A stretch of 41,438 nucleotides of DNA. Origin: Methylococcaceae bacterium. Its GTDB lineage: Bacteria; Pseudomonadota; Gammaproteobacteria; Methylococcales; Methylomonadaceae. Position numbers and translations under genes: made by a program. The notes beneath the pieces were generated by a model. The model was not told where the DNA came from. It saw nothing but the letters and a program-made list of their open reading frames with translations, and made no database searches. Below, in pieces: positions 25,801 to 33,567 of the stretch; position 1 is the first letter of the stretch, and each line of letters starts with the position of its first letter. The stretch covers positions 1 to 41,438 of the forward strand of contig JABFSH010000018.1 in the NCBI GenBank assembly GCA_013140705.1, given 5' to 3'.

Positions 25801-26310
25801 CGGCCGATACGGATCGGCGATGTGGTGACGATTGGCACCGTCACCGGTAAAGTCAGTCGCATTGAAATGCGCGCAACTACTTTGATAGATACAGACCAAA
25901 AGGATTTGATTATCCCGAATAAAACCTTTATTACCAGTCAGTTGGTCAACTGGACATTGAGCGATGCTATTACGCGTCTGGTGATCCCGGTTGGCATAGC
26001 CTACCATGCGGATGTTGAATTGGCGCATCAAGTGATGCTTGACACCGTGCGCACAACGCCGATGGTGCTTGCCGACCCGGAACCCAGCGTATTATTTATA
26101 GGTTTTGGTGAAAGTTCTCTGAATTTCTCCATACGCATTTTTGTTGATGAATTAAAAAATCGCTTACCTGTCACCCATGATTTACTGATGCGACTGGAAA
26201 AGGCCTTTCGCGAACATCATATCGAAATTCCGATGCCGCAACGCGATATTCACATTCGTTCGATGCCGAAAAGCGTTGAAAAAATCGATGGAATCACGCG
26301 GAATTGCTGA
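22861..26310 (+). CDS. MscK/KefA-like large mechanosensitive channel
   Basis: 1149 residues. A signal peptide to about residue 40, a long periplasmic coiled-coil domain (about 50-480; repeated Lys/Glu/Leu helices), about ten transmembrane helices (about 490-950), then the MscS core: [39 protein letters not shown] (pore helix and beta domain), [19 protein letters not shown], and the C-terminal alpha/beta domain. It opens on membrane tension to release solutes at low osmolarity. No Shine-Dalgarno precedes the ATG at 22861, so the exact start is uncertain. Confidence 0.93.
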   Translation: [1149 protein letters not shown]

Positions 26311-26333
26311 TATACTCAACGCCCTTCTACAAT
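26304..26333 (+). promoter_or_regulatory. Putative promoter of microORF-moaB
   Basis: TTGCTG (26304-26309), an 18-base spacer and TACAAT (26328-26333), overlapping the end of the channel gene and 16 bases before the micro-ORF start. Confidence 0.4.
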
Positions 26334-26349
26334 CAGTATAGGAGAATTG

Positions 26350-26436
26350 ATGGGCCGATGTCCTTCTTGTTTTTGTAGATTCAAGATAGCCAGTAATCAA
26401 AAGCGGGTTACTGATATTTTAAAATTCCTTGAATGA
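26350..26436 (+). CDS. 28-residue Cys-motif microprotein
   Basis: ATG preceded by AGGAG with five-base spacing, a near-ideal ribosome-binding site. The product begins MGRCPSCFCRF and carries a CxxCxC motif and a basic tail ending ILKFLE. It stops 13 bases before the GTG of moaB, which lacks a good ribosome-binding site itself, so coupling is likely. Not recognised; it could bind a metal, act as a leader peptide, or be a chance frame. Confidence 0.45.
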   Translation: MGRCPSCFCRFKIASNQKRVTDILKFLE

Positions 26437-26449
26437 CGACACATAACGT

Positions 26450-26971
26450 GTGAGTAAAGAAAAACAATTTATCCCCTTAAATATTGCCGTGCTTGTTGTG
26501 TCGGATAGTCGTACAGAGATTGATGATGTGTCCGGTAGGGCATTGGTCGATCGGGCTTCAGAGGCGGGGCACTGTGTCGTTGAAAAACACATTGTGCCTG
26601 ATAATGTTTATCACATCAGAGCAGTGGTTTCGAACTGGATAGCGGCTGAAGATATACAGGTCGTCATTACCACAGGCGGCACCGGCGTTACCGGCAGGGA
26701 CGGCACACCCGAAGCGGTCAAACCCCTGCTTGATAAAGTGCTGGATGGCTTCGGCGAGACTTTTAGAATGATTTCTTTTCAGGATATCAAAACCTCTACG
26801 ATTCAATCCAGGGCCATTGCCGGTGTTGCAAATGGCACCTATCTTTTCTGTTTACCTGGATCTTCCAATGCCTGCCGTACTGCATGGGATAAGTTAATCA
26901 GGGAGCAACTGGATTACCGAACCCGACCCTGTAATTTGGTTGAACTCATGTCACGATTGTTGGAAAAATGA
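26450..26971 (+). CDS. moaB: MoaB/Mog-family molybdopterin biosynthesis protein
   Basis: 173 residues with a GTG start. The MoaB fold is clear: LNIAVLVVSDSRTEIDDVSG, VVITTGGTGVTGRDGTPEAV and FCLPGSSNACRTAWDKLI. MoaB/Mog proteins adenylylate molybdopterin before molybdenum insertion. No other moa gene is nearby. The DUF423 gene follows after one base. Confidence 0.93.
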   Translation: MSKEKQFIPLNIAVLVVSDSRTEIDDVSGRALVDRASEAGHCVVEKHIVPDNVYHIRAVVSNWIAAEDIQVVITTGGTGVTGRDGTPEAVKPLLDKVLDGFGETFRMISFQDIKTSTIQSRAIAGVANGTYLFCLPGSSNACRTAWDKLIREQLDYRTRPCNLVELMSRLLEK

Positions 26972-26972
26972 T

Positions 26973-27365
26973 ATGAAATCGATTTTTTTATTTCTAGGTG
27001 CCATTAGCGCATTCACAGGCGTTGCGATGGGCGCGTTTGGCGCGCATGGGCTAAAGGCCATTTTAACTCCTGAAATGATGGCTGTTTATCAAACGGGTGT
27101 CAGCTACCAGATGTGGCATGCCTTGGGCTTGATCGGTGTTGCCATCATCCGCCATTTGAATCCAGCTTCCAAATTATTGAGTATGGCAGGATGGCTGATG
27201 TTTCTTGGCATTGCGCTATTCTCTGGCAGTTTGTACTTGCTGGCGCTGCTCAGTCTTAGCTGGTTAGGTATGGTTACACCTTTCGGCGGGGCCTGTTTTC
27301 TGGTCGCATGGCTGTTAATAGCGTCATATGCAGCCAGAAAACCACAAAGCAAGCGTTACGCATGA
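26973..27365 (+). CDS. DUF423 small membrane protein
   Basis: 130 residues, four transmembrane helices. The opening FLFLGAISAFTGVAMGAFGAHGLK, then YQTGVSYQMWHALGLI and a PFGGACFLVAWLL close are diagnostic of DUF423 (YgdD-like). Function unknown. The start at 26973 (ATGATATG context) is chosen over an upstream in-frame ATG that lies inside moaB. Confidence 0.92.
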   Translation: MKSIFLFLGAISAFTGVAMGAFGAHGLKAILTPEMMAVYQTGVSYQMWHALGLIGVAIIRHLNPASKLLSMAGWLMFLGIALFSGSLYLLALLSLSWLGMVTPFGGACFLVAWLLIASYAARKPQSKRYA

Positions 27366-27381
27366 ACAACAAAAGCCGAGT

Positions 27382-28758
27382 TCAGTTTGATTCATAAAAT
27401 AATATGCTGATCCTTGTGCCGCCCGACTTGGGCTGATCGCTGAGATTCACGCGCGCACCGTGCAAATCGGCGATTTCTTTGACGATCGCCAAGCCCAAGC
27501 CACAGCCATTTCCAGGGCTATTCGGCATACGATAAAAACGTTCAAATATTTTATTTTTTTCGCTGTCCGGTATGCCGGGACCATCATCCACAATGGTCAG
27601 TATGGCGACGGGCGAGCGAGCGAGCGTAACGACTAGAGTGCCGTTATTGCGTCCATAGGTAATCGCATTGTCCAACAGGTTACCCAGCATTTCCCTGAGT
27701 AGTACTTCGTCGCCAAGAACCATGATAACCTGTTCGGAACATTCCAGACTTAATTCTATATGGCGCTGTAAGGCTTTGGGTACCCAATCTATGCAGGTTG
27801 CTTTCACCACTTCGTAAAGATTGACGGGAATTAATTCATGCATGCCGTCAATAGGCCCAGACCTGGCCAGAACCAATAGTTGCGTGACTGTATGTGATAA
27901 GCGGTCCGCGCAGTTTTGCATTTGTAACAGAGCGGGCTTCATTGCAGCCAGGTCTTGTTCGCGAAGTGCTCGTTCTGCCTGTACGACAAGTCCGGCGAGC
28001 GGTGTCCGTAATTGATGGGCGGCATTGGAGACAAAGCGTTGTTGGGCTGTAATGGCAATGGACAAACGTTCAAGCAAGTCGTTGATGGTATCGGTGAGGG
28101 TACGCACTTCCGGAAAAACATGCGATTCCCCAATCGGATTTAAATCACGAGGCGAGCGTTGGCCAATTTCACTGGCGAGTGTATGCAGGGGCTGTAATCC
28201 TCGTTTTAAGCCCGCTAGCAGATATACGTAGGCAAATATGATCAGCACAATTTGTGGGACCAGATCGGATAATAAAATGTCCCACATCATGCCCCGGCGC
28301 TTATTCAACGTTTCGGCGACATGAACGAAAAACTTATCCGGGCTTTCCTTCCGTAGCACCTGCATGGCGACCACCCGAACGGGTTCCCCCTGTATGTCGC
28401 CCTTGAAAAAAAACGGAGTTGACCAATCTGCCGAATCGGGTGCGTCGGGGACAAAATTATCACCGGCGATTACCCCTTTTCCTGCGGAACTGATTTTAAA
28501 ATAGGTTTTGTCCAAATCATCCCATTCAAATATCTCGAGGGCGGCCAGTGGTAATTCAACCAGGACGTTGGCATTTTTAATTTTGATTTCCTGCGCTAAC
28601 GAGCGAGCAGAATCCAGTAGCCAGCGGTCATAAGTTTTATCGACATGATGCAGCGTGACAAAATAGGATAATACGGACTCCAGCGCGACAAAAAAAATCA
28701 GCGGTACGATCAGGCGAAATAGAATGCCGGTTTTAAGGCTTTTACTTTTATTAGGCAT
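27382..28758 (-). CDS. Sensor histidine kinase (QseC/TctE type)
   Basis: 458 residues. TM1 at about 14-35, a periplasmic 2CSK_N-like sensor domain to about 165, TM2 at about 170-190, then HisKA with the phospho-acceptor His in VSNAAHQLRTPLAGL and an HATPase with LLDNAITYG, VDDGPGIP and GCGLGLAIVKEI. It should phosphorylate the regulator encoded just upstream; the signal is unknown. I chose the ATG at 28758, which overlaps the regulator's stop by eight bases. Confidence 0.93.
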   Translation of the reverse strand: MPNKSKSLKTGILFRLIVPLIFFVALESVLSYFVTLHHVDKTYDRWLLDSARSLAQEIKIKNANVLVELPLAALEIFEWDDLDKTYFKISSAGKGVIAGDNFVPDAPDSADWSTPFFFKGDIQGEPVRVVAMQVLRKESPDKFFVHVAETLNKRRGMMWDILLSDLVPQIVLIIFAYVYLLAGLKRGLQPLHTLASEIGQRSPRDLNPIGESHVFPEVRTLTDTINDLLERLSIAITAQQRFVSNAAHQLRTPLAGLVVQAERALREQDLAAMKPALLQMQNCADRLSHTVTQLLVLARSGPIDGMHELIPVNLYEVVKATCIDWVPKALQRHIELSLECSEQVIMVLGDEVLLREMLGNLLDNAITYGRNNGTLVVTLARSPVAILTIVDDGPGIPDSEKNKIFERFYRMPNSPGNGCGLGLAIVKEIADLHGARVNLSDQPKSGGTRISILFYESN

Positions 28759-29422
28759 CGGCAGCCTCCAATAAGTAGCCCAATCCACGTGACGTTCTTA
28801 TCACGGCACCATAAGGTTCTATGCGTTTTCTTACCCGGTGAATGTAGACTTCGATTGCATTATCCGCGAGTGCGTCACCATCCGTTGAAAGACGCTGAAC
28901 AAATCGATCCTTACTGACCACTTTTCCGGCTTGCATCATCAGTATTTCCAGAACGCCATATTCTCTCGCAGAAAGCGCCATCGGCTGCCCATCGGCCAGA
29001 ACCTGGTGGTCGCGGGTATTCAGAATCAGTCGACCAATGGTAATATCATTGCGAAAGCCGCCGTAGCAACGCCTGATTAAGGCATGAATTCTGGCCTCCA
29101 GTTCCCTGAGCTCGAAAGGTTTGGTCATATAGTCATCGGCACCTTGCTCAATGCCCTGAATTCTGTCGTTGATGCCGTCGCGAGCCGTTAAAATCAAAAT
29201 GGGTATGGGTACTTTTCGTTGTCGCAGTTGACGTAGTAACTGTAAGCCATCCATATCCGGTAATCCCAAGTCCAGCACGATTAAATCAAAATCCTGTGCG
29301 AGTAACAGATGATCAGCATAAGCGCCGGTTGTCGCGCAAGTGACTGAGTACCCGCTATGACTCAGCGTATATGCCAAACCATCCGCCAAAACGGCATCAT
29401 CTTCAACTAGCAAAATATTCAT
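28751..29422 (-). CDS. OmpR-family response regulator (QseB/TctD type)
   Basis: 223 residues. Receiver domain with acidic pocket EDD, phospho-acceptor Asp in IVLDLGLPDMDG, Thr in ILTARD and Lys in TKPFEL. The winged-helix DNA-binding domain ends IEVYIHRVRKRIEPYGAVIRTSRGLGYLLE. First gene of the pair with the kinase. Direct repeats 20 to 75 bases upstream are its likely binding site. Confidence 0.95.
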   Translation of the reverse strand: MNILLVEDDAVLADGLAYTLSHSGYSVTCATTGAYADHLLLAQDFDLIVLDLGLPDMDGLQLLRQLRQRKVPIPILILTARDGINDRIQGIEQGADDYMTKPFELRELEARIHALIRRCYGGFRNDITIGRLILNTRDHQVLADGQPMALSAREYGVLEILMMQAGKVVSKDRFVQRLSTDGDALADNAIEVYIHRVRKRIEPYGAVIRTSRGLGYLLEAADA

Positions 29423-29441
29423 ATCCAGGAATGTTTCTCAC

Positions 29442-29497
29442 TGAAAGGTTCTTGAAAGGTTCAATGCTTACAATCATTGCCAATTCTATGAAGGTTC
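29442..29497 (-). promoter_or_regulatory. Direct-repeat operator upstream of the response regulator
   Basis: TGAAAGGTTC occurs at 29442-29451 and 29453-29462, an exact 11-base period as bound by OmpR-family dimers. A third, one-base-shorter copy TGAAGGTTC is at 29489-29497. On the gene's strand the unit reads GAACCTTTCA. Autoregulation is inferred. Confidence 0.6.
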
Positions 29498-29510
29498 TAA
29501 ATCAACAGTA

Positions 29511-29539
29511 TTGAGACTTTTAAAGAATAACATTAAAGA
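29511..29539 (+). promoter_or_regulatory. Putative promoter of the carbonic anhydrase gene
   Basis: TTGAGA (29511-29516), 17-base spacer, TAAAGA (29534-29539), about 40 bases before the ATG. Confidence 0.4.
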
Positions 29540-29578
29540 TGGGTCGTGCAACTTGAATAGCAAATTACAATTAATGAT

Positions 29579-30214
29579 ATGAAATCGTTTGAAAAATTAC
29601 TTTTGGAAAACAAGGCTTGGGCAGAAGAAAAAAAATCGGTCGATCCCGAATTTTTTGTAGAACTCGCCAAATCGCAAACCCCTGAATTTCTCTGGATCGG
29701 CTGTTCGGATAGTCGTGTTCCAGCTGAAATCATTGTTAATGCAAAACCCGGTGAAATATTTATTCATCGCAATATCGCCAATCAGATGATAGAAACCGAT
29801 TTCAATTGTTTGAGCGTTTTGCAATATGCGGTGGACGTGTTGCATATCAAGCACATCATTGTCTGCGGCCATTACAATTGCGGCGGTATTAAAGCTGCGC
29901 TCGAAAAACAAAATGCCGATCTGGTCATCACCAATAAATGGCTGATGCATATCAAGGATGTTTATCGTTTTCATAAAGAAGCAATTGATGCTTTGCCAAC
30001 CGAAAAACAACGCGTCGATCTTATGGTTGAGCTTAATATCCTTGAACAGGTAAAAACCCTGTCACATACCTCCATCATTCAGAAAGCCTGGCATTATCAT
30101 CAGCGGCCAGTAATTCATGGTTGGGTTTACGGATTGTCCGATGGTCTGCTCAAGCCACTGGTGACGCTTTATCCTGATACCGTTATCGACCCAATCTACA
30201 AATATGACTTTTAG
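29579..30214 (+). CDS. can: Beta-class carbonic anhydrase
   Basis: 211 residues, same length class as E. coli Can. Zinc ligands C42, H98 and C101 with D44 and R46 (IGCSDSRVP and CGHYNCGG) sit at the same positions. It interconverts CO2 and bicarbonate in the cytoplasm. The SulP transporter follows 61 bases on; such pairs commonly supply bicarbonate. No good Shine-Dalgarno is visible. Confidence 0.97.
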   Translation: MKSFEKLLLENKAWAEEKKSVDPEFFVELAKSQTPEFLWIGCSDSRVPAEIIVNAKPGEIFIHRNIANQMIETDFNCLSVLQYAVDVLHIKHIIVCGHYNCGGIKAALEKQNADLVITNKWLMHIKDVYRFHKEAIDALPTEKQRVDLMVELNILEQVKTLSHTSIIQKAWHYHQRPVIHGWVYGLSDGLLKPLVTLYPDTVIDPIYKYDF

Positions 30215-30275
30215 CCCGCATCGATATGCTAGGCAATCGGTTAAATGGACAACCAATGTATAAGGGACACTTAAA

Positions 30276-31838
30276 ATGATTCATAAGCATATTGATTTCT
30301 ATATTAAGCATTTAAAGGACGACATACCGGCGGGGATTGTTGTATTTTTGGTTGCTTTACCTCTGTGTCTCGGTATCGCTTTGGCCTCAGGAGCGCCTTT
30401 ATTTTCGGGATTAATTGCCGGTATGGTGGGAGGCGTGGTGGTGGCCTGGCTTAGTGGTTCACAACTCAGTGTTTCCGGGCCGGCAGCCGGATTGACTGTT
30501 ATCGTGTTCAACGCCATTGAGACGCTGGGCAGCTTTTCCGGCTTTTTAGTTGCCGTTGTGCTTGCCGGTTTTATTCAGCTTGTGATGGGTTTCCTGAAGG
30601 CAGGGCTGATTAGTGCTTATTTTCCTTCCTCGGTTATCAAAGGCATGCTGGCGGCAATCGGCTTGATTCTGATCATGAAGCAATTGCCACATGCAATTGG
30701 TTACGATGCCAGTTACGAAGGTGACGAAAGCTATATGCATGAAACAGCGATATCGACTTTCCAGGGATTATTGGAGGCGTTGAACTCGATTTCGCCTGGA
30801 GCAACGCTGGTTAGTGTAGTGGCTTTGCTGATATTGATGCTCTGGGAAACTGCCTTTGTACATCGAATCACCTTCCTGCGAGTGATCCCCGGTGCCTTGA
30901 TCGCTGTGATCTGGGGGGTGTTATACAATACCGTGGCCTTGTTCAAGGCGCCAGACTGGGCAATTTCCAGCAAACACTTGGTGTCTTTGCCAGTCACTGC
31001 TACGTATTCAGATTTTATTCAACTCTTTACCTTGCCTGATTTCAGCTTTCTGATGAATTCGGAGACCTATACGATAGCGGTAACGCTGGCAATCGTTGCC
31101 AGTCTGGAAACGCTATTAAGCCTCGAAGCTGTTGATAAGATCGATCCGTTGAAACGGGTCGCGCCAACCAATAGGGAATTGAAGGCTCAGGGTATCGGCA
31201 ACATGCTCAGCGGTTTGATTGGCGGGTTACCGATCACTGCTGTTATTGTACGTAGCGCTGCAAATGTCAATGCCGGCGGCCAGAGTAAAGTTTCCGCTTT
31301 TGTGCACGGCCTCTTACTGCTTGTCAGTGTGCTGTTTTTTGCGCGCTTTCTTAATCACATTCCTTTGTCCTGCCTGGCAGCGATTCTGCTACAAACTGGT
31401 TATAAACTTGCAAAACCTAAAGTATTGATCGAGTTTTTCCATAAAGGCTGGAATCAGTTAATTCCCTTTTTAGCCACCATTATCGCGATTCTGGTAACCG
31501 ATTTATTAAAAGGTATTGTGGTTGGGATGTTAATCGGTTTGTATTATGTTATTCGAGCCAATCACCATGCCGCCATTTCGCTGACACAATCAAACAATCA
31601 TTATCTGATAAAGTTAAATAAGGATGTTACCTTTCTGAATCGGGCGCTTCTGAGACGCTTTCTCGACCAAATCGATGAAAACGGCTTTGTTATTATCGAC
31701 GGATCAAAAACACGGTTTATTGACCATGATATTGTCGAAACTATCGAAGATTTTATACAAAGTGCTCAAGACGCCAATATCACTGTGGAAACCAGAGAAT
31801 TGAACGGCAAGGAAAAAATTCAATACTCCGTCGATTAA
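30276..31838 (+). CDS. SulP-family anion (probably bicarbonate) transporter
   Basis: 520 residues. The SulP core has about 14 helices: DIPAGIVVFLVALPLCLGIALASGAPLFSGLIAGMVGG, LSVSGPAAGLTVIVFN, GNMLSGLIGGLPITAVIVRSAANVNAGGQSK. A short STAS domain closes it (about 435-510; VIIDGSKTRFIDHD). Substrate is not readable from sequence, but linkage to carbonic anhydrase favours bicarbonate over sulfate. Good AGGGACAC-type leader but a modest ribosome-binding site. Confidence 0.92.
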   Translation: MIHKHIDFYIKHLKDDIPAGIVVFLVALPLCLGIALASGAPLFSGLIAGMVGGVVVAWLSGSQLSVSGPAAGLTVIVFNAIETLGSFSGFLVAVVLAGFIQLVMGFLKAGLISAYFPSSVIKGMLAAIGLILIMKQLPHAIGYDASYEGDESYMHETAISTFQGLLEALNSISPGATLVSVVALLILMLWETAFVHRITFLRVIPGALIAVIWGVLYNTVALFKAPDWAISSKHLVSLPVTATYSDFIQLFTLPDFSFLMNSETYTIAVTLAIVASLETLLSLEAVDKIDPLKRVAPTNRELKAQGIGNMLSGLIGGLPITAVIVRSAANVNAGGQSKVSAFVHGLLLLVSVLFFARFLNHIPLSCLAAILLQTGYKLAKPKVLIEFFHKGWNQLIPFLATIIAILVTDLLKGIVVGMLIGLYYVIRANHHAAISLTQSNNHYLIKLNKDVTFLNRALLRRFLDQIDENGFVIIDGSKTRFIDHDIVETIEDFIQSAQDANITVETRELNGKEKIQYSVD

Positions 31839-31866
31839 GCAGTACTGAGCAGCGCAACGTCACTAA

Positions 31867-31911
31867 GTTAAGCCGTTCGTGGTGAGTTCGTCGAGCCATG
31901 CACGGCTTAAC
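31867..31911. repeat. REP-like palindromic repeat
   Basis: GTTAAGCCGT and ACGGCTTAAC form a perfect 10-bp stem enclosing CGTGGTGAGTTCGTCGA, which resembles the interspersed GGTGAG-TCGAACCA repeats common in many proteobacterial genomes. It sits after the SulP gene and could act as a transcript end or mobile repeat. Confidence 0.6.
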
Positions 31912-32036
31912 GGCATTGCTGATCAGGGTGGCCGTCGTTTATACCTGGTGTTTCATTTAAAATAATGTATCTGATGGGATTACGAAGAGTAGTAAAAATG
32001 CCGGTTTCACCGGATTAAAATAGTGTAGGCACGTCC

Positions 32037-32474
32037 ATGCGTTTGATCGATAATCCCAAAAATATCATTACACCCATAGCATTGATAATCGTTGTTTACT
32101 TGTTGAACGATACGCTTGTGGATTTGGTCGTGTGGTTGTTTCATACACTGTTTATATTGATGCACACATTGATAGAATTCAGCGAACATGCGCTCGATAT
32201 ACTGATTGAACACCTTTTTCATACGGATCCTCGCACTACTGAAATTATCGTGTTCTATATTATGTTATTGGCTGGTGTCGGAGTCACCTTAAAACTAATG
32301 TGGGTCTTGTCGCATTGGTTTAGCACCTTTATCGAGCAGCAGATCGACTTTTGGCACCAAGAAAAAAACAAAATGATAAGCACATGGCAAGCGCACTCGG
32401 TCATTAAAAAATTAAAATGCAGCGCGTGCCTGACAATCAGCCTCTTCATTTGCATTTTATGGTTATTGAACTGA
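32037..32474 (+). CDS. Hypothetical membrane protein
   Basis: 145 residues, not recognised. Three or four transmembrane helices: NIITPIALIIVVYLLNDTLV with VVWLFHTLFILMHTLI, then IIVFYIMLLAGVGVTLKLMWVL, and a C-terminal CSACLTISLFICILWLL. The middle has His/Asp/Glu-rich amphipathic stretches (FSEHALDILIEHLFHTDP). Located between SulP and a convergent lipoprotein gene, which its stop approaches within 40 bases. Confidence 0.6.
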   Translation: MRLIDNPKNIITPIALIIVVYLLNDTLVDLVVWLFHTLFILMHTLIEFSEHALDILIEHLFHTDPRTTEIIVFYIMLLAGVGVTLKLMWVLSHWFSTFIEQQIDFWHQEKNKMISTWQAHSVIKKLKCSACLTISLFICILWLLN

Positions 32475-32511
32475 GTGAGAGTTGCGACCCAGAATCCACC
32501 ACGCATGGTTT

Positions 32512-32754
32512 TTAGTGGTGATGTCTCCAGCCATGATGGCCACCCCTGCCAAATCGTCCGACCCAACCGAAGCCCCCGTAAGGGGCATAACCGTAAAAAC
32601 CATAGGGGCGGTATCCGTAAGTCGAGTAGCCATACGCAGGACCATAGCCGTAATAGGCGGCGGGGGGGCTATAAAAGGGATAAGGATAGGCTACACAGCC
32701 CTGTGTGAGCAGTGCCCATCCCAGAATGGCGAACAACATCAATAAACGGTTCAT
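32512..32754 (-). CDS. Small Tyr/Gly/Pro-rich secreted or lipoprotein
   Basis: 80 residues. Signal sequence MNRLLMLFAILGWALLTQGC; the Gln before GC is unusual for a lipobox, so either lipidation or ordinary cleavage is possible. The mature part is a low-complexity run of Tyr, Gly, Pro and Phe (YGYGPAYGYSTYGYRPYGFY) with a His-rich end. The ATG at 32752-32754 has AAGGAG five bases before it, so the start is secure. Role unknown. Confidence 0.7.
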   Translation of the reverse strand: MNRLLMLFAILGWALLTQGCVAYPYPFYSPPAAYYGYGPAYGYSTYGYRPYGFYGYAPYGGFGWVGRFGRGGHHGWRHHH

Positions 32755-32960
32755 CAATACTCCTTGAGCACTATCGGTATTTAAGGTTATTGTTTTGAGT
32801 GGCAACGGTAAAAATAATTCATAGTCAGCGCTATATTCATTGAATCTTGAGCAGTCGGATCGAAGTCGGTTTTTTTGTGTAAAAAGCAGGGCTGTTTGTT
32901 GCTATCTATCAAGCATTAAATGTATCTTGCTTATTTGAATTTCAAAAATTGGCTATAGGT

Positions 32961-33548
32961 ATGCGCTTCAAAACAACGCGAATACGCGTATTTTCATTCA
33001 ATTTATGGTTATTCTGTGTTTTACATAGTGCTTATGCCGGGGTTGATCAGCCACCTGCGATTAATATTGTCAAGCTGGAGCAGTCTGTTCACCAACTCAT
33101 CAACCGGGAGCGAAAGCACAACGGATTGAATGCTCTGCGAAGCAACGTCAACTTGTCTGCAATAGCGCGTTCGCACAGTCAAGATATGATCAGCCAGCAA
33201 TATTTTAGTCATATCAATCTGCAAGGCGAAACGCCGGCAGACAGGTGCAAGCGGCAGAACTGGCCAGTGAGCAAGCCACTTGATTCAAAATCACAGGCCA
33301 TTGGCATTGCAGAAAATCTGTTTTTGGCCCATCGGTATGATAAGGTTGTCACCACCACCGAAAACGGTGTAATAGTGAAAAAAGACTACCAGTGGAATAG
33401 CCCGGATCAGATTGCCAATACTATTGTGCAGGGCTGGATGAACAGCCCCAGGCATCGTGAAAACCTCCTGTCACCGCTGCATGATCAGCAGGGGATAGGC
33501 ATTGCCATTTCCGGCAACGATGTTTTTGTCACGGATGATCTCTATTAA
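32961..33548 (+). CDS. Secreted CAP-domain (SCP/PR-1-like) protein
   Basis: 195 residues. Signal peptide ending LHSAYA. The CAP core follows: QLINRERKHNGLNALRSNVNLSAIARSHSQDM, FSHINLQGETPADRC, GIAENLFLAH, IVQGWMNSPRHRENLLSPLHDQQGIGIAI. The two His, Glu and the SPRHRENLL motif are the expected cavity residues. Bacterial CAP proteins are mostly uncharacterised. ATG at 32961 is chosen over an upstream TTG because ATAGG precedes it and the signal peptide fits. Confidence 0.88.
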   Translation: MRFKTTRIRVFSFNLWLFCVLHSAYAGVDQPPAINIVKLEQSVHQLINRERKHNGLNALRSNVNLSAIARSHSQDMISQQYFSHINLQGETPADRCKRQNWPVSKPLDSKSQAIGIAENLFLAHRYDKVVTTTENGVIVKKDYQWNSPDQIANTIVQGWMNSPRHRENLLSPLHDQQGIGIAISGNDVFVTDDLY

Positions 33549-33567
33549 TCCAGATCGACAGTTAGCC

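Noticed and set aside
28759-28788. Longer start for the histidine kinase
   Set aside because: It would lie inside the response-regulator gene; the ATG at 28758 gives the usual short overlap.
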